A DNA stretch of 25,335 nucleotides from Pseudomonadota bacterium (GCA_023415035.1 JAEZLX010000208.1:1-25335); one strand, 5' to 3'. Shown: positions 14,633-24,711, counted from the first letter of the stretch. Made by a program: numbers and translations. The notes: a model not told the origin generated them from the letters alone.

Positions 14633-16408
14633 ATGCCCATCACACTGGAACAACTGAACACCGCGCCGCTGCACGAGGCCGTGCGCCTGCTTGACGGCGT
14701 GTACGAGCACTCGCCCTGGATCGCGGAGCGCGCCCTGGCCCGACGCCCCTTCGTGTCGCTGGCGCAGCTCAAGCACGCGATGGCCGAGGTGCTGGACGCG
14801 GCAGGCACAGAAGCCCAGTTGGCGCTGATCCGCGCCCACCCCGAACTCGCGGGCAAGGCCATGGTCAGCAAGACGCTGACCGTCGAATCGACCAACGAAC
14901 AGAGCAAGGCGGGACTGACCAACTGCACGCCAGAGGAATTCGCGCGCATCCAGCAGCTCAACGCCGACTACAACGCCCGCTTCGGTTTTCCGTTCATCCT
15001 CGCGGTGCGCGGCCCGCGCGGTGATGGCCTCAGCAAGGCACAGATCATCGCAGCCTTCGAGCGGCGCCTGCACAGCCATCCCGACGCGGAACGGCAGGAA
15101 TGCATCCGCAACATCCACCGCATCGCCGAGATCCGCCTGAACGACAAGTTCGGTTTCGAGCCGGCCGAAGGCCAGATGGTGTGGGACTGGCAGGAGAAGC
15201 TGGCGCAGCACAGCGACCCCGGTTACGCCGAGCAGGGCCAACTGACGGTGACCTACCTCACCGATGCGCACCGCGCCTGCGCCCAGCGCATCAGCCACTG
15301 GATGAAGGACTGCGGCTTCGACGAGGTGGAGATCGATGCCGTGGGCAATGTGGTGGGCCGCTATCACCCGGCCGCACTTGGCACCCGTTACCTGTTGACA
15401 GGCTCCCACTACGACACCGTGCGCAACGGTGGCAAATACGACGGGCGCCTAGGCATCTTCGTGCCCCTGGCCTGCGTGCGGCAACTGCACGGCGCGGGAC
15501 GGCGGCTGCCCTTCGGCATCGAGGTGGTGGCCTTTGCCGAGGAGGAAGGCCAGCGCTACCGGGCCGCCTTCCTGGGCTCCAGCGCCCTGACCGGCCAGTT
15601 CGATCCCGCCTGGCTCGACCAGACCGACGCCGACGGCATCACCATGCGCGAGGCCATGCGTCATGCGGGACTGTGCATCGACGACATCCCCAAGCTGCGG
15701 CGCGACCCGGCGCGATACCTCGGCTTCATCGAAGTGCACATCGAGCAGGGGCCAGTGCTCAACGAGCTGCACCTGCCGCTGGGCGTGGTGACCTCCATCA
15801 ACGGTAGCGTGCGCTACATGGGAGAGGTGACGGGCGTGGCCAGCCATGCCGGCACCACGCCGATGAACCGCCGCCGCGACGCGGCCTGCGCGGTGGCCGA
15901 GCTAATGCTGTACGCCGAGCAGCGCGCCGCGCTGGACGGCGACTCCGTGGCCACGGTGGGCATGCTCCAGGTGCCCAACGGATCGATCAACGTCGTACCC
16001 GGCGTCTGCCGCTTCAGCCTCGACATGCGCGCCCCGACCGACGCGCAGCGCGACGCGCTGGCCCGCGACGTGCTGGCCCGGTTGCAGGACATCTGCAAGC
16101 GGCGCGGCCTGCGCCACACGCTGGAAGAAACCATGCGCGCCCCGGCCGCGCCCAGCGCGCCCGAATGGCAGGCGCGGTGGGAGTGCGCCGTGCAGGCGCT
16201 GGGCGTTCCCGTGCACCGCATGCCCAGCGGGGCTGGCCACGACGCCATGAAGCTGCACGAGATCCTGCCGCAGGCCATGCTGTTCGTGCGCGGCGAAAAC
16301 GGCGGCATCAGCCACAACCCGCTCGAATCCACCACCGCCGACGACATGGACCTGGCCGTGCGCGCCTTCCGCCACGTGATCGAACAGCTGGCCCAGGACA
16401 AGGACTGA
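14633..16408 (+). CDS. Bifunctional OHCU decarboxylase / allantoate amidohydrolase fusion
   Basis: This 591-residue protein joins two purine-degradation enzymes. Residues 1 to about 172 are UraD, which decarboxylates OHCU to S-allantoin; His69 in IRAHPELAGK and Glu85 in VESTNEQ match the known catalytic positions, and it ends IRLNDKF. Residues from about 180 to 591 are an allantoate amidohydrolase (AllC-type, M20/M28-like dinuclear metal enzyme) with ligands in GSHYDTV (His259), YDGRLGI (Asp270), FAEEEG (Glu304), EVHIEQGP (His369) and ISHNPLE (His561). The linker is short. Both active sites look intact. Together with PuuE between them in the pathway, the fusion covers steps on either side of allantoinase. 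It is six bases upstream of an M20-family gene. Confidence 0.94.
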   Translation: MPITLEQLNTAPLHEAVRLLDGVYEHSPWIAERALARRPFVSLAQLKHAMAEVLDAAGTEAQLALIRAHPELAGKAMVSKTLTVESTNEQSKAGLTNCTPEEFARIQQLNADYNARFGFPFILAVRGPRGDGLSKAQIIAAFERRLHSHPDAERQECIRNIHRIAEIRLNDKFGFEPAEGQMVWDWQEKLAQHSDPGYAEQGQLTVTYLTDAHRACAQRISHWMKDCGFDEVEIDAVGNVVGRYHPAALGTRYLLTGSHYDTVRNGGKYDGRLGIFVPLACVRQLHGAGRRLPFGIEVVAFAEEEGQRYRAAFLGSSALTGQFDPAWLDQTDADGITMREAMRHAGLCIDDIPKLRRDPARYLGFIEVHIEQGPVLNELHLPLGVVTSINGSVRYMGEVTGVASHAGTTPMNRRRDAACAVAELMLYAEQRAALDGDSVATVGMLQVPNGSINVVPGVCRFSLDMRAPTDAQRDALARDVLARLQDICKRRGLRHTLEETMRAPAAPSAPEWQARWECAVQALGVPVHRMPSGAGHDAMKLHEILPQAMLFVRGENGGISHNPLESTTADDMDLAVRAFRHVIEQLAQDKD

Positions 16409-16414
16409 CCCATC

Positions 16415-17668
16415 ATGACCACACCCCAACAAACCCTCGACACCTGGATCGACCAGCATTTCGACGAACAGGTGCGCTTCCTGCAGGAGCTGGTGCGCGT
16501 GCCCACCGACACACCGCCGGGCAACAATGCCCCCCACGCCGATCGCACGGCCGAACTGCTCGCGCAGATGGGCCTGCAGGCGGAGGCTCACCCGGTGCCC
16601 GGTGACGAAGTCAAGGCGGCCGGCCTGCAGAGCATCACCAACCTCATCGTGCGCCGCCGCTACGCGGAAAGCGGCCCGACCATCGCCCTGAACGCGCACG
16701 GCGACGTGGTACCCCCGGGCGAAGGCTGGACGCACGACCCCTACGGCGGCCAGATCGAGGACGGCAAGCTCTACGGCCGTGCCTCGGCCGTGAGCAAGAG
16801 CGACATCGCGACTTTCACCTTCGCCATCCGCGCGCTGGAAGCGCTCGGCGCGCGGCTCAAGGGCAGCGCCGAACTGCACGTGACCTACGATGAGGAATTC
16901 GGGGGTGAGGTCGGCCCCGGCTGGTTGCTCGCGCGCGGACTGACGAAGCCCGACCTGATGATTGCCGCCGGTTTCAGCTACCAGGTGGTGGTGGCGCACA
17001 ACGGCTGCCTGCAGATGGAGGTAACGGTGCATGGCGACATGGCGCACGCCGCCATTCCCGACAGCGGCACCGATGCGCTGCAGGCCGCCAGCCACATCCT
17101 GAACGCCCTGTACGCGCTCAACCGCGACTACCTGAAGGTCACCTCCGGCGTCGAAGGCATCAGCCATCCGTATCTCAATGTCGGCCTGATCCAGGGCGGC
17201 ACCAACACCAACGTCGTGCCCGGCAAGGTGGTGCTCAAGCTCGACCGGCGCATGATCCCCGAGGAAGACCCGGTCGAAGTCGAGGCATCGATCCTCGCCA
17301 CCATCGACCAGGCCGTTCGCAGCTATGCCCCCCCGCGCGGCAGCAAAGACGTGCGCGTTGACGTGCGACGCATCCTGCTGGCTCGTGCCATGAAGCCGCT
17401 GCCGGGCAACGCCCCGCTGGTGAAGGCCATCCAGACCCACGGTGCCGAGGTGTTCGGCGAGCCAATCCCGGCCGTGGGCACCCCGCTGTACACCGACGTG
17501 CGCCTGTATGTGGAGCGAGGCATTCCGGGCGTCATTTACGGCGCCGGCCCTCGCACCGTGCGCGAGTCCAATGCGAAACGGGCCGACGAGCACCTGGTGC
17601 TCGAAGACCTGCGGCGGGCCACCAAGGTCATCGCCCGTACCTTGCTCGACCTTTTGAAGGCGGACTGA
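16415..17668 (+). CDS. M20-family hydrolase with atypical metal site
   Basis: This 417-residue protein has the ArgE/DapE-like M20 layout: a catalytic domain split by a dimerisation domain (about 195-305). The first ligand motif is intact (NAHGDVVPPG, His95 and Asp97), as are the catalytic Glu pair (YDEEFGG, Glu160/161) and the HAAIP His211. However, the position of the bridging Asp in the usual GRGxxDxKGG motif is Val126 (YGRASAVSKSD), the GEPT-like ligand Glu is missing (IAAGFSYQ, 183-190), and the C-terminal ligand His is Lys388 (AKRADE). The six-base gap after uraD/allC puts it in the ureide operon. It may be a ureide or carbamoyl hydrolase with altered metal binding, or a non-peptidase relative; I do not assign a substrate. 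Confidence 0.85.
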   Translation: MTTPQQTLDTWIDQHFDEQVRFLQELVRVPTDTPPGNNAPHADRTAELLAQMGLQAEAHPVPGDEVKAAGLQSITNLIVRRRYAESGPTIALNAHGDVVPPGEGWTHDPYGGQIEDGKLYGRASAVSKSDIATFTFAIRALEALGARLKGSAELHVTYDEEFGGEVGPGWLLARGLTKPDLMIAAGFSYQVVVAHNGCLQMEVTVHGDMAHAAIPDSGTDALQAASHILNALYALNRDYLKVTSGVEGISHPYLNVGLIQGGTNTNVVPGKVVLKLDRRMIPEEDPVEVEASILATIDQAVRSYAPPRGSKDVRVDVRRILLARAMKPLPGNAPLVKAIQTHGAEVFGEPIPAVGTPLYTDVRLYVERGIPGVIYGAGPRTVRESNAKRADEHLVLEDLRRATKVIARTLLDLLKAD

Positions 17669-17699
17669 CCCGCACGGCGCCAGCCGTGCCACAATGTCC

Positions 17700-17719
17700 G
17701 CCCGCCTTTCGGGGCGGGC
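17700..17719. repeat. GC hairpin in the maeB leader
   Basis: GCCCGCC (17700-17706) and GGCGGGC (17713-17719) form a perfect 7-base stem with a TTTCGG loop, ending 17 bases before the maeB ATG and just upstream of its Shine-Dalgarno. No T-tract follows, so it is not a typical terminator for the ureide operon. A CACAAT at 17690-17695 could be a weak maeB -10. Confidence 0.45.
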
Positions 17720-17736
17720 TGGATTCTGGAGAACAC

Positions 17737-20028
<2,292 letters not shown>

Positions 20029-20041
20029 CGCACGCCAGACC

Positions 20042-20914
20042 ATGCGAAAGCCGCTGATCGTCAAACACCTTGGCCGTGCCGGCAACCGCCTGTTCCAGTA
20101 CTTTTTCTGCGCCGAGCTGGCTCGGCGAACGGGTACCCACAGTGTGCAGAACGTGCACATTCCCGATCTCGGCATCGACATTGCGCAGGAACAGGACGGG
20201 GACGACCGGTTCCTGCACATCGAAGGCCGGCACGTCTTCGATGTTCCGGCGCTGGTCAGCGCGTTGCGGGACGGTTCTCACCCTGGAGCCACGTTCCAGG
20301 GGTATGCCATGCGGCTGGAGTACTACGACCGCCAGTTCTGTCGCAGACTTTTCCCCCTGTCTCCGGCAGTTGGTCAGGGATTTGGTCCCGAATTCCTGAC
20401 CATCAATGTCCGCGCAGGTGACATTTTTCATGGCACGAATCCCGCTCTGGTGGCCAGCGGCTATGCCGGCCCCTACGGGCCCGACAGCCTGTACCCGGGC
20501 GTGCATCCCGATTACCGCCCGTTGCCGCTGTCCTACTACGAGATGCTCATCCGGGAAACCGGCCTAAAGCCGGCCTTCGTGGGCGAGATTGCCAGTGAAC
20601 CCGCCTATGAAGAAGCCCTGAGGCGCCGGTTTCCGCACGCCGTGTTCGCACGCACTCGCGGCACAAAGGAAGACTTCCTCACGCTCATGGGCTCGACCAA
20701 CATCGCGCTCGCCATCAGCTCGTTTTCCTGGATGGCGGCATGGCTGTCCGAGGCACGAACTATTCACATCCCGGTCGCCGGCATGTTTGACCCGCAGCAG
20801 CGGCCCGATATCAATCTGCTACCGCCCGAGAGCGATCCTCGCTACATCCGGCACCCCCTGCCGCGCATCCAGTGGCACGCCACAAAAGAACAGATCGCGG
20901 AACTGTTCGCCTGA
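20042..20914 (+). CDS. Putative fucosyltransferase-like (GT11-type GT-B) glycosyltransferase
   Basis: This 290-residue protein has features of the GT11 alpha-1,2-fucosyltransferase group and relatives: the N-terminal HLGRAGNRLFQYFFCAELA (9-27), matching the GxxGNxLFQY donor-side motif, and FLTINVRAGDIF (118-129), corresponding to the HxRRGDY motif but with a weaker match (VRAGD). A C-terminal NIALAISSFSWMAAWLSEA segment resembles the conserved SxFSWW block. No signal peptide or membrane segment is seen. Composition looks less GC-rich than maeB, which it follows by only 13 bases without a visible terminator. Its end is one base from the end of the converging GT2 gene. Sugar and acceptor are unknown; the family call is moderate. 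Confidence 0.65.
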   Translation: MRKPLIVKHLGRAGNRLFQYFFCAELARRTGTHSVQNVHIPDLGIDIAQEQDGDDRFLHIEGRHVFDVPALVSALRDGSHPGATFQGYAMRLEYYDRQFCRRLFPLSPAVGQGFGPEFLTINVRAGDIFHGTNPALVASGYAGPYGPDSLYPGVHPDYRPLPLSYYEMLIRETGLKPAFVGEIASEPAYEEALRRRFPHAVFARTRGTKEDFLTLMGSTNIALAISSFSWMAAWLSEARTIHIPVAGMFDPQQRPDINLLPPESDPRYIRHPLPRIQWHATKEQIAELFA

Positions 20915-20915
20915 G

Positions 20916-22220
20916 TCAGACAGGCGCGCAGTCCTGTTCCAGTGGCTGGGTCAACATGCCGTCTGCGGTCATTCCCGCAATCTCTAGCGTGTCGATCGCA
21001 ATGGTGGCGTCGAGCGGCACAAACGCCTCAAATCCGCTGTCTTCTGAGGCCAGGGGATTGATGTATCTTTGAGGTGCCTTGAGGCCCGGGTCCGGCCGAT
21101 GTGCAGCCAGCAGCGGTGCTGGTTCGAAGCGGTTCGCCGGATACACCTTCCCATTCACCACAGCCGCCAGCTGCCGCAGCTTGATTGGCGCCCAAGGCTT
21201 GCACCAACCTCGCAGCAACAGGCCCTCGGGTGTGCGGATCACCTGGCCCACACGCCCACCAATCGGAGGGCGCAGACCATCAGCAGAACCGATGGTATTG
21301 GAGTCCACCCAACCGACGACGGCCAGCGCTTCCTCGATGCGCATGATTTCCGCGCGCAGCCGTGACAGTTGGTGCAGGCACACCGGCGTGTACTGCTCAT
21401 TGTTGTCGTGCCAGAGAAAATAGTTCATCCCCAGTGAGCGCTGAAAGAACGCCCTCCCCCTGCGCCGTTTGCGCTGCTCGAATTCCTGGTACGACTTGAT
21501 CACGTAATGGTTGATGCGAAATCCTTCCCAGCAGACTCGATCGCTGCGGATGTAGCGCTTTTCCGGAATGTCGACGTAGTCCGGATGGATACGGCGCGGC
21601 TCGCCATCCGTGTGTCGGTGGCTGCGGCCGTCCACCAACGACACGTTATGTGGACAGGTCAAGTCCACATAATCGGCCGGACGGAACAGTATCTTGATCG
21701 CTGCATTGGCGAAATGGTCGCGCTGTGCGTGCCAGTTGAAGCGCTCAACCACCAGCCCTGGCGTGTGGTGCAACTGCCCGGCCGACCCATATGTTGCCCA
21801 GTTGAGCACCAACGCGCCAAGGTCGGGCCATCGTGCACTCATGCTCTGCACGAAGGCGGGCAGTGATTCCTGGTCACCCGTGGGCCAGATGAACTCATCG
21901 GCATCGATAAACGCCAGCCAGTCCACCTCATGCCCGTGTTTGTCCACAAAATTCCGGTATGCCGCCAGCTGCGGGCTGTCACCCTGAGGAGTCGGGATGC
22001 GGTAGGACACAAGATAACCGCAGGCCTGCAAGGCTTCCAGCAGTTCGGTGGTGCCATCCGTGCTTTCATTGTCGGCAATGAAAAAGCGCTCCACCCCCAG
22101 TAGCCGATGGTGCGCCAGCCATTCAACGACATAGGGCCTTTCGTTCTTGAAGATGGCACCGATGCCAAGCACTGGCAGTGCGCGCGGAGCACGTACTCCC
22201 GATGTATCCCCGTGCCTCAC
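20916..22220 (-). CDS. Family 2/92-like glycosyltransferase
   Basis: This 434-residue protein starts with a GT-A fold typical of the Glyco_tranf_2_4/GT92 group: IGAIFKNERPYVVEWLAHHRLLGV, FFIADNESTDGT (47-57) and the metal/nucleotide-binding FIDADEF with Asp106 and Asp108. The middle contains several His/Trp-rich acceptor-site segments and KSYQEFEQRKRRRGR. The last 130 residues are an extra domain of unknown role. No membrane segment is present. The start is a GTG at 22220 that overlaps the stop of the upstream minus-strand gene (GTGA), a strong sign of translational coupling. Such enzymes usually add a sugar to a surface polysaccharide or glycoprotein; the substrate is not predictable here. 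Confidence 0.82.
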   Translation of the reverse strand: MRHGDTSGVRAPRALPVLGIGAIFKNERPYVVEWLAHHRLLGVERFFIADNESTDGTTELLEALQACGYLVSYRIPTPQGDSPQLAAYRNFVDKHGHEVDWLAFIDADEFIWPTGDQESLPAFVQSMSARWPDLGALVLNWATYGSAGQLHHTPGLVVERFNWHAQRDHFANAAIKILFRPADYVDLTCPHNVSLVDGRSHRHTDGEPRRIHPDYVDIPEKRYIRSDRVCWEGFRINHYVIKSYQEFEQRKRRRGRAFFQRSLGMNYFLWHDNNEQYTPVCLHQLSRLRAEIMRIEEALAVVGWVDSNTIGSADGLRPPIGGRVGQVIRTPEGLLLRGWCKPWAPIKLRQLAAVVNGKVYPANRFEPAPLLAAHRPDPGLKAPQRYINPLASEDSGFEAFVPLDATIAIDTLEIAGMTADGMLTQPLEQDCAPV

Positions 22221-23149
22221 GATCCTTCCCCTCCTTCGCCGGCCGGCATGGGAACTGTCACCGTTGCCTCAGGCGGCATGTATTCAGGCACCACATGTGG
22301 GTTGCCGTACCGCTCGAAGTATAACTGGTGGTACATCTCCGACAGTTTGGAAAACAGCTCCTGTGTTTGAATCAGCTCAGGAGGAAAATGGCCACCCTCC
22401 GCATCAGCGGCGTCAATGCGTTCACGCAGATACTCCACCATCTCGCGCCTGAACTGCGTGAGATATCGGGTTTCGATACCCCCTTCCAAAGGAAATGCCG
22501 CTAGGTGCCATTCCGGATGCATTGAGACAAAGGTCGAAAACAGGCGTTCGACAATGAACGGCAGGAACGGCGCAGACACCACATAAGTGGTCGGCTCAAG
22601 GACCGCCCGCGCTTCGACGGTTTGTGGACAGTTTTCCAGAAAGCGGGCCAACGGGTCGAGCACACCGCCCACGTATGCATCCCAGAACGCAGGCGTGGCG
22701 ACCCAGAAGTTGCCGTAGCAGAGGTTGCCTGGGTGATGCCTGGGCGTCTTCGAGAGGTCCCAATCGAACCCGGCGGCATCCAGCAGCCGCTGCGCCCGCT
22801 CCGTCAACCCGGGGTGAGCCGCTTCACCCTGCATCCACACGTTGTAAGAGGTGTAGGGCAAGATGGGAAACACATTGATGAAACACACATCAGCGCCGTG
22901 CTGATGGCGGGCGAAATCAAGGAACTGCGTACCGGTAATCCCGGATTTGAGAAGGAACTTGGGCGAAAAAATGCCCGTCATTTCCGCGTTCCGGTGCCCG
23001 CCACGACGGAAGAAATCGATCAGGATGCGGAACTCGCGCCACGCTGCATACCGGTTGTCCGGCAGGAGGAGCGGGAGAAACGCGGACTCCCGCTGCGTTT
23101 GCCCTGCTCTCCACAAAGGCTCATAAATGTCAACCTGTCTGGATCGCAT
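22217..23149 (-). CDS. Uncharacterised protein coupled to a glycosyltransferase
   Basis: This 310-residue protein is not one I can assign to a named family. It is soluble, with no signal peptide or membrane segment. Visible features are FRILIDFFRRGGHRNAEMTG near the N-terminus, HQHGADVCFINVFPIL around residue 85, YNVWMQGEAAHPGL, and CYGNFWVATPAFWDAYVGGVLDPLARFLE near residues 144-172, an aromatic-rich layout that I associate loosely with proteins encoded beside sugar transferases. The GTGA overlap with the downstream GT2-like gene implies joint synthesis. The ATG at 23149 has no clear Shine-Dalgarno; a later start cannot be excluded. It heads away from the ABC transporter across a 499-base gap. 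Confidence 0.7.
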   Translation of the reverse strand: MRSRQVDIYEPLWRAGQTQRESAFLPLLLPDNRYAAWREFRILIDFFRRGGHRNAEMTGIFSPKFLLKSGITGTQFLDFARHQHGADVCFINVFPILPYTSYNVWMQGEAAHPGLTERAQRLLDAAGFDWDLSKTPRHHPGNLCYGNFWVATPAFWDAYVGGVLDPLARFLENCPQTVEARAVLEPTTYVVSAPFLPFIVERLFSTFVSMHPEWHLAAFPLEGGIETRYLTQFRREMVEYLRERIDAADAEGGHFPPELIQTQELFSKLSEMYHQLYFERYGNPHVVPEYMPPEATVTVPMPAGEGGEGS

Positions 23150-23530
23150 AAGGGATCGAACGCAATCGAAGTAACAAACTGTCTAGATTAGCAACACTCT
23201 CTGCTATCTTAAATGGCCGAAGGACCTATCGACAGGCAATGTGCGCTGGACCTGCCTTTTGCCCTGCAGATGTATCCTGCGCCGCCCACTCCCTGTGGAA
23301 TGTTCAGCATCCCTTTGTACTTGCCACCAGACCTCCACCACTCCTTGGCGGGTGCGTGGCTGCGGCGACCTGTCCAAGGCATGCGCTCGTAATCCACGCA
23401 CCGGGCGCTGACCTTGCGCCCCAGGCTGACGCATCCGCACCCCCGGGATGCCCCGTATTGGTGCCTCCCCAAAGGCCGTGCACCATGGTGTCCGCCAGGA
23501 CGCTCGCTCGTTCCGGATCGCGGGGCAAAC

Positions 23531-23538
23531 TGTATACA
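23531..23538. promoter_or_regulatory. Second TGTATACA site, upstream of the ABC transporter
   Basis: TGTATACA, within AAACTGTATACA (23527-23538), repeats the uraH/gntR site exactly over 12 bases. It is 110 bases before the transporter ATG. TATACA could also serve as a -10 with TTCCGG (23511-23516) as a poor -35 at 16-base spacing, so a repressor bound here would block transcription. Confidence 0.55.
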
Positions 23539-23556
23539 AATATTGTGTTCAGCCTT

Positions 23557-23568
23557 GTTCCATGGAAC
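23557..23568. repeat. 12-base perfect palindrome in the transporter leader
   Basis: GTTCCATGGAAC is self-complementary over all 12 bases and lies 18 bases downstream of the TGTATACA site. It may be a binding site for a second regulator. Its only other support is position. Confidence 0.35.
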
Positions 23569-23648
23569 CGCCACACTGGCACCGATCTTGCTCGACCTGA
23601 GCATGACGCCCAGGCATCCGCCTGTCCTTCAACCGCACGGAGTCATCC

Positions 23649-24680
23649 ATGAACAAGCGCAACCTCCTGAAATCACTTGTGGTTCTGTCCGCCGCCGCCA
23701 CGTTTGGCATCGCCCACGCCCAGACCCCGATCCGGTTCCAGCTCGACTGGCGCTTTGAAGGGCCGGCAGCGCTGTTCCTCCAATCCGCCGCCAAGGGCTA
23801 CTACAAGGCAGCCGGTCTGGATGTGACGATCGACGCTGGCAACGGCTCGGGCGGCACGGTCACACGGGTGGCTTCGGGCACGTACGACATGGGTTTCGCC
23901 GATGTGGCCGCCCTGATGGAATTTCACGCCAACAACCCCGATGCGCCGAACAAGCCTGTGGCGGTGATGATGGTCTACAACAACACGCCGGCCGCGGTGC
24001 TCACGCTCAAGAAGAGCGGCATCACCAAGCCGTCAGACCTGACGGGCAAAAAAATGGGCGCCCCCGTGTTCGACGCCGGCCGCAAGGCCTTCCCGGTGTT
24101 CCAGAAGGCCAATGGCATTGGCAACGTGAGCTGGACCGCCATGGACCCGCCGCTGCGCGAAACCATGCTGGTGCGCGGCGACATCGACGCCATCACCGGC
24201 TTCTCGTTCACCTCGCTGCTCAACCTCGAGGCCCGCGGCGCCAAGACGGAAGACGTGATCATCATGCCGTATGCCGATTTCGGTGTGAAGCTGTACGGCA
24301 ACGCCATCATCGCCAGCCCCAAGCTGATCAAGGAGAACCCGGCCGCCGTCAAGGCCTTCCTGTCGGCGTTCGCCAAGGGCGCCAAGGAAGTGATGGCGGA
24401 CCCCGCCGGCACCATCGAGACCGTCAAGGCCCGCGACGGCATCATCAACACCGCGCTGGAAACCCGGCGCCTGAAGATGACCATCGACTCCGTGGTGGCC
24501 AGCCCCGACGCGCGCAGCGAAGGCTTCGGCAAGGCCAACCCAGGCCGCATGGCACTGATGGCCTCGCAGGTGTCCGACGCCTTCGCGACCAAGACCCGCG
24601 TCGACCCCAGCGCCGTCTGGAACCCCTCGATGCTGCCATCCGACGCCGAGCTGAACATCCTGCCGCCGGCCAAGAAGTAA
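23649..24680 (+). CDS. NitT/TauT-type ABC transporter substrate-binding protein (NMT1/THI5-like)
   Basis: This 343-residue protein is the periplasmic binding component of an ABC importer. It has a Sec signal peptide (basic NKR, hydrophobic LLKSLVVLSAAATFG, cleavage after AHA at residue 24). The mature part begins IRFQLDWRFEGPAALFLQSAAKGYYKAAGLDV, the NMT1/THI5-like pattern, followed by GYGDMGF-like TYDMGFADVAALMEF and KPSDLTGKKMGAP. The family binds nitrate, taurine, sulfonates, pyrimidine precursors and other small molecules, so the fold alone does not give the substrate. The shared TGTATACA operator with the ureide genes suggests a purine-derived or ureide ligand. GGAG lies six bases before the ATG. 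An ATPase gene follows after 69 bases. Confidence 0.92.
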   Translation: MNKRNLLKSLVVLSAAATFGIAHAQTPIRFQLDWRFEGPAALFLQSAAKGYYKAAGLDVTIDAGNGSGGTVTRVASGTYDMGFADVAALMEFHANNPDAPNKPVAVMMVYNNTPAAVLTLKKSGITKPSDLTGKKMGAPVFDAGRKAFPVFQKANGIGNVSWTAMDPPLRETMLVRGDIDAITGFSFTSLLNLEARGAKTEDVIIMPYADFGVKLYGNAIIASPKLIKENPAAVKAFLSAFAKGAKEVMADPAGTIETVKARDGIINTALETRRLKMTIDSVVASPDARSEGFGKANPGRMALMASQVSDAFATKTRVDPSAVWNPSMLPSDAELNILPPAKK

Positions 24681-24711
24681 TCCATCGCGCTCCGCGCCAT
24701 CTCCACGAACC

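Larger units (their letters stand above)
23150..23648. other. Non-coding stretch between the glycan genes and the ABC transporter
   Basis: About 500 bases hold no gene I can support. The first 70 bases or so are clearly AT-richer than the rest of the window and probably contain the promoter of the minus-strand gene at 23149. Open frames of 80-140 codons exist on both strands (for example minus 23209-23604) but look like GC-driven chance frames. The last 120 bases carry the transporter's candidate operator and a palindrome. Remnants of a decayed gene are possible but not shown. Confidence 0.6.

Noticed and set aside
23209..23604. Minus-strand frame of 131 codons in the spacer before the transporter
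   Set aside because: Competing frames overlap it in several phases, there is no start signal, and no family pattern is visible.
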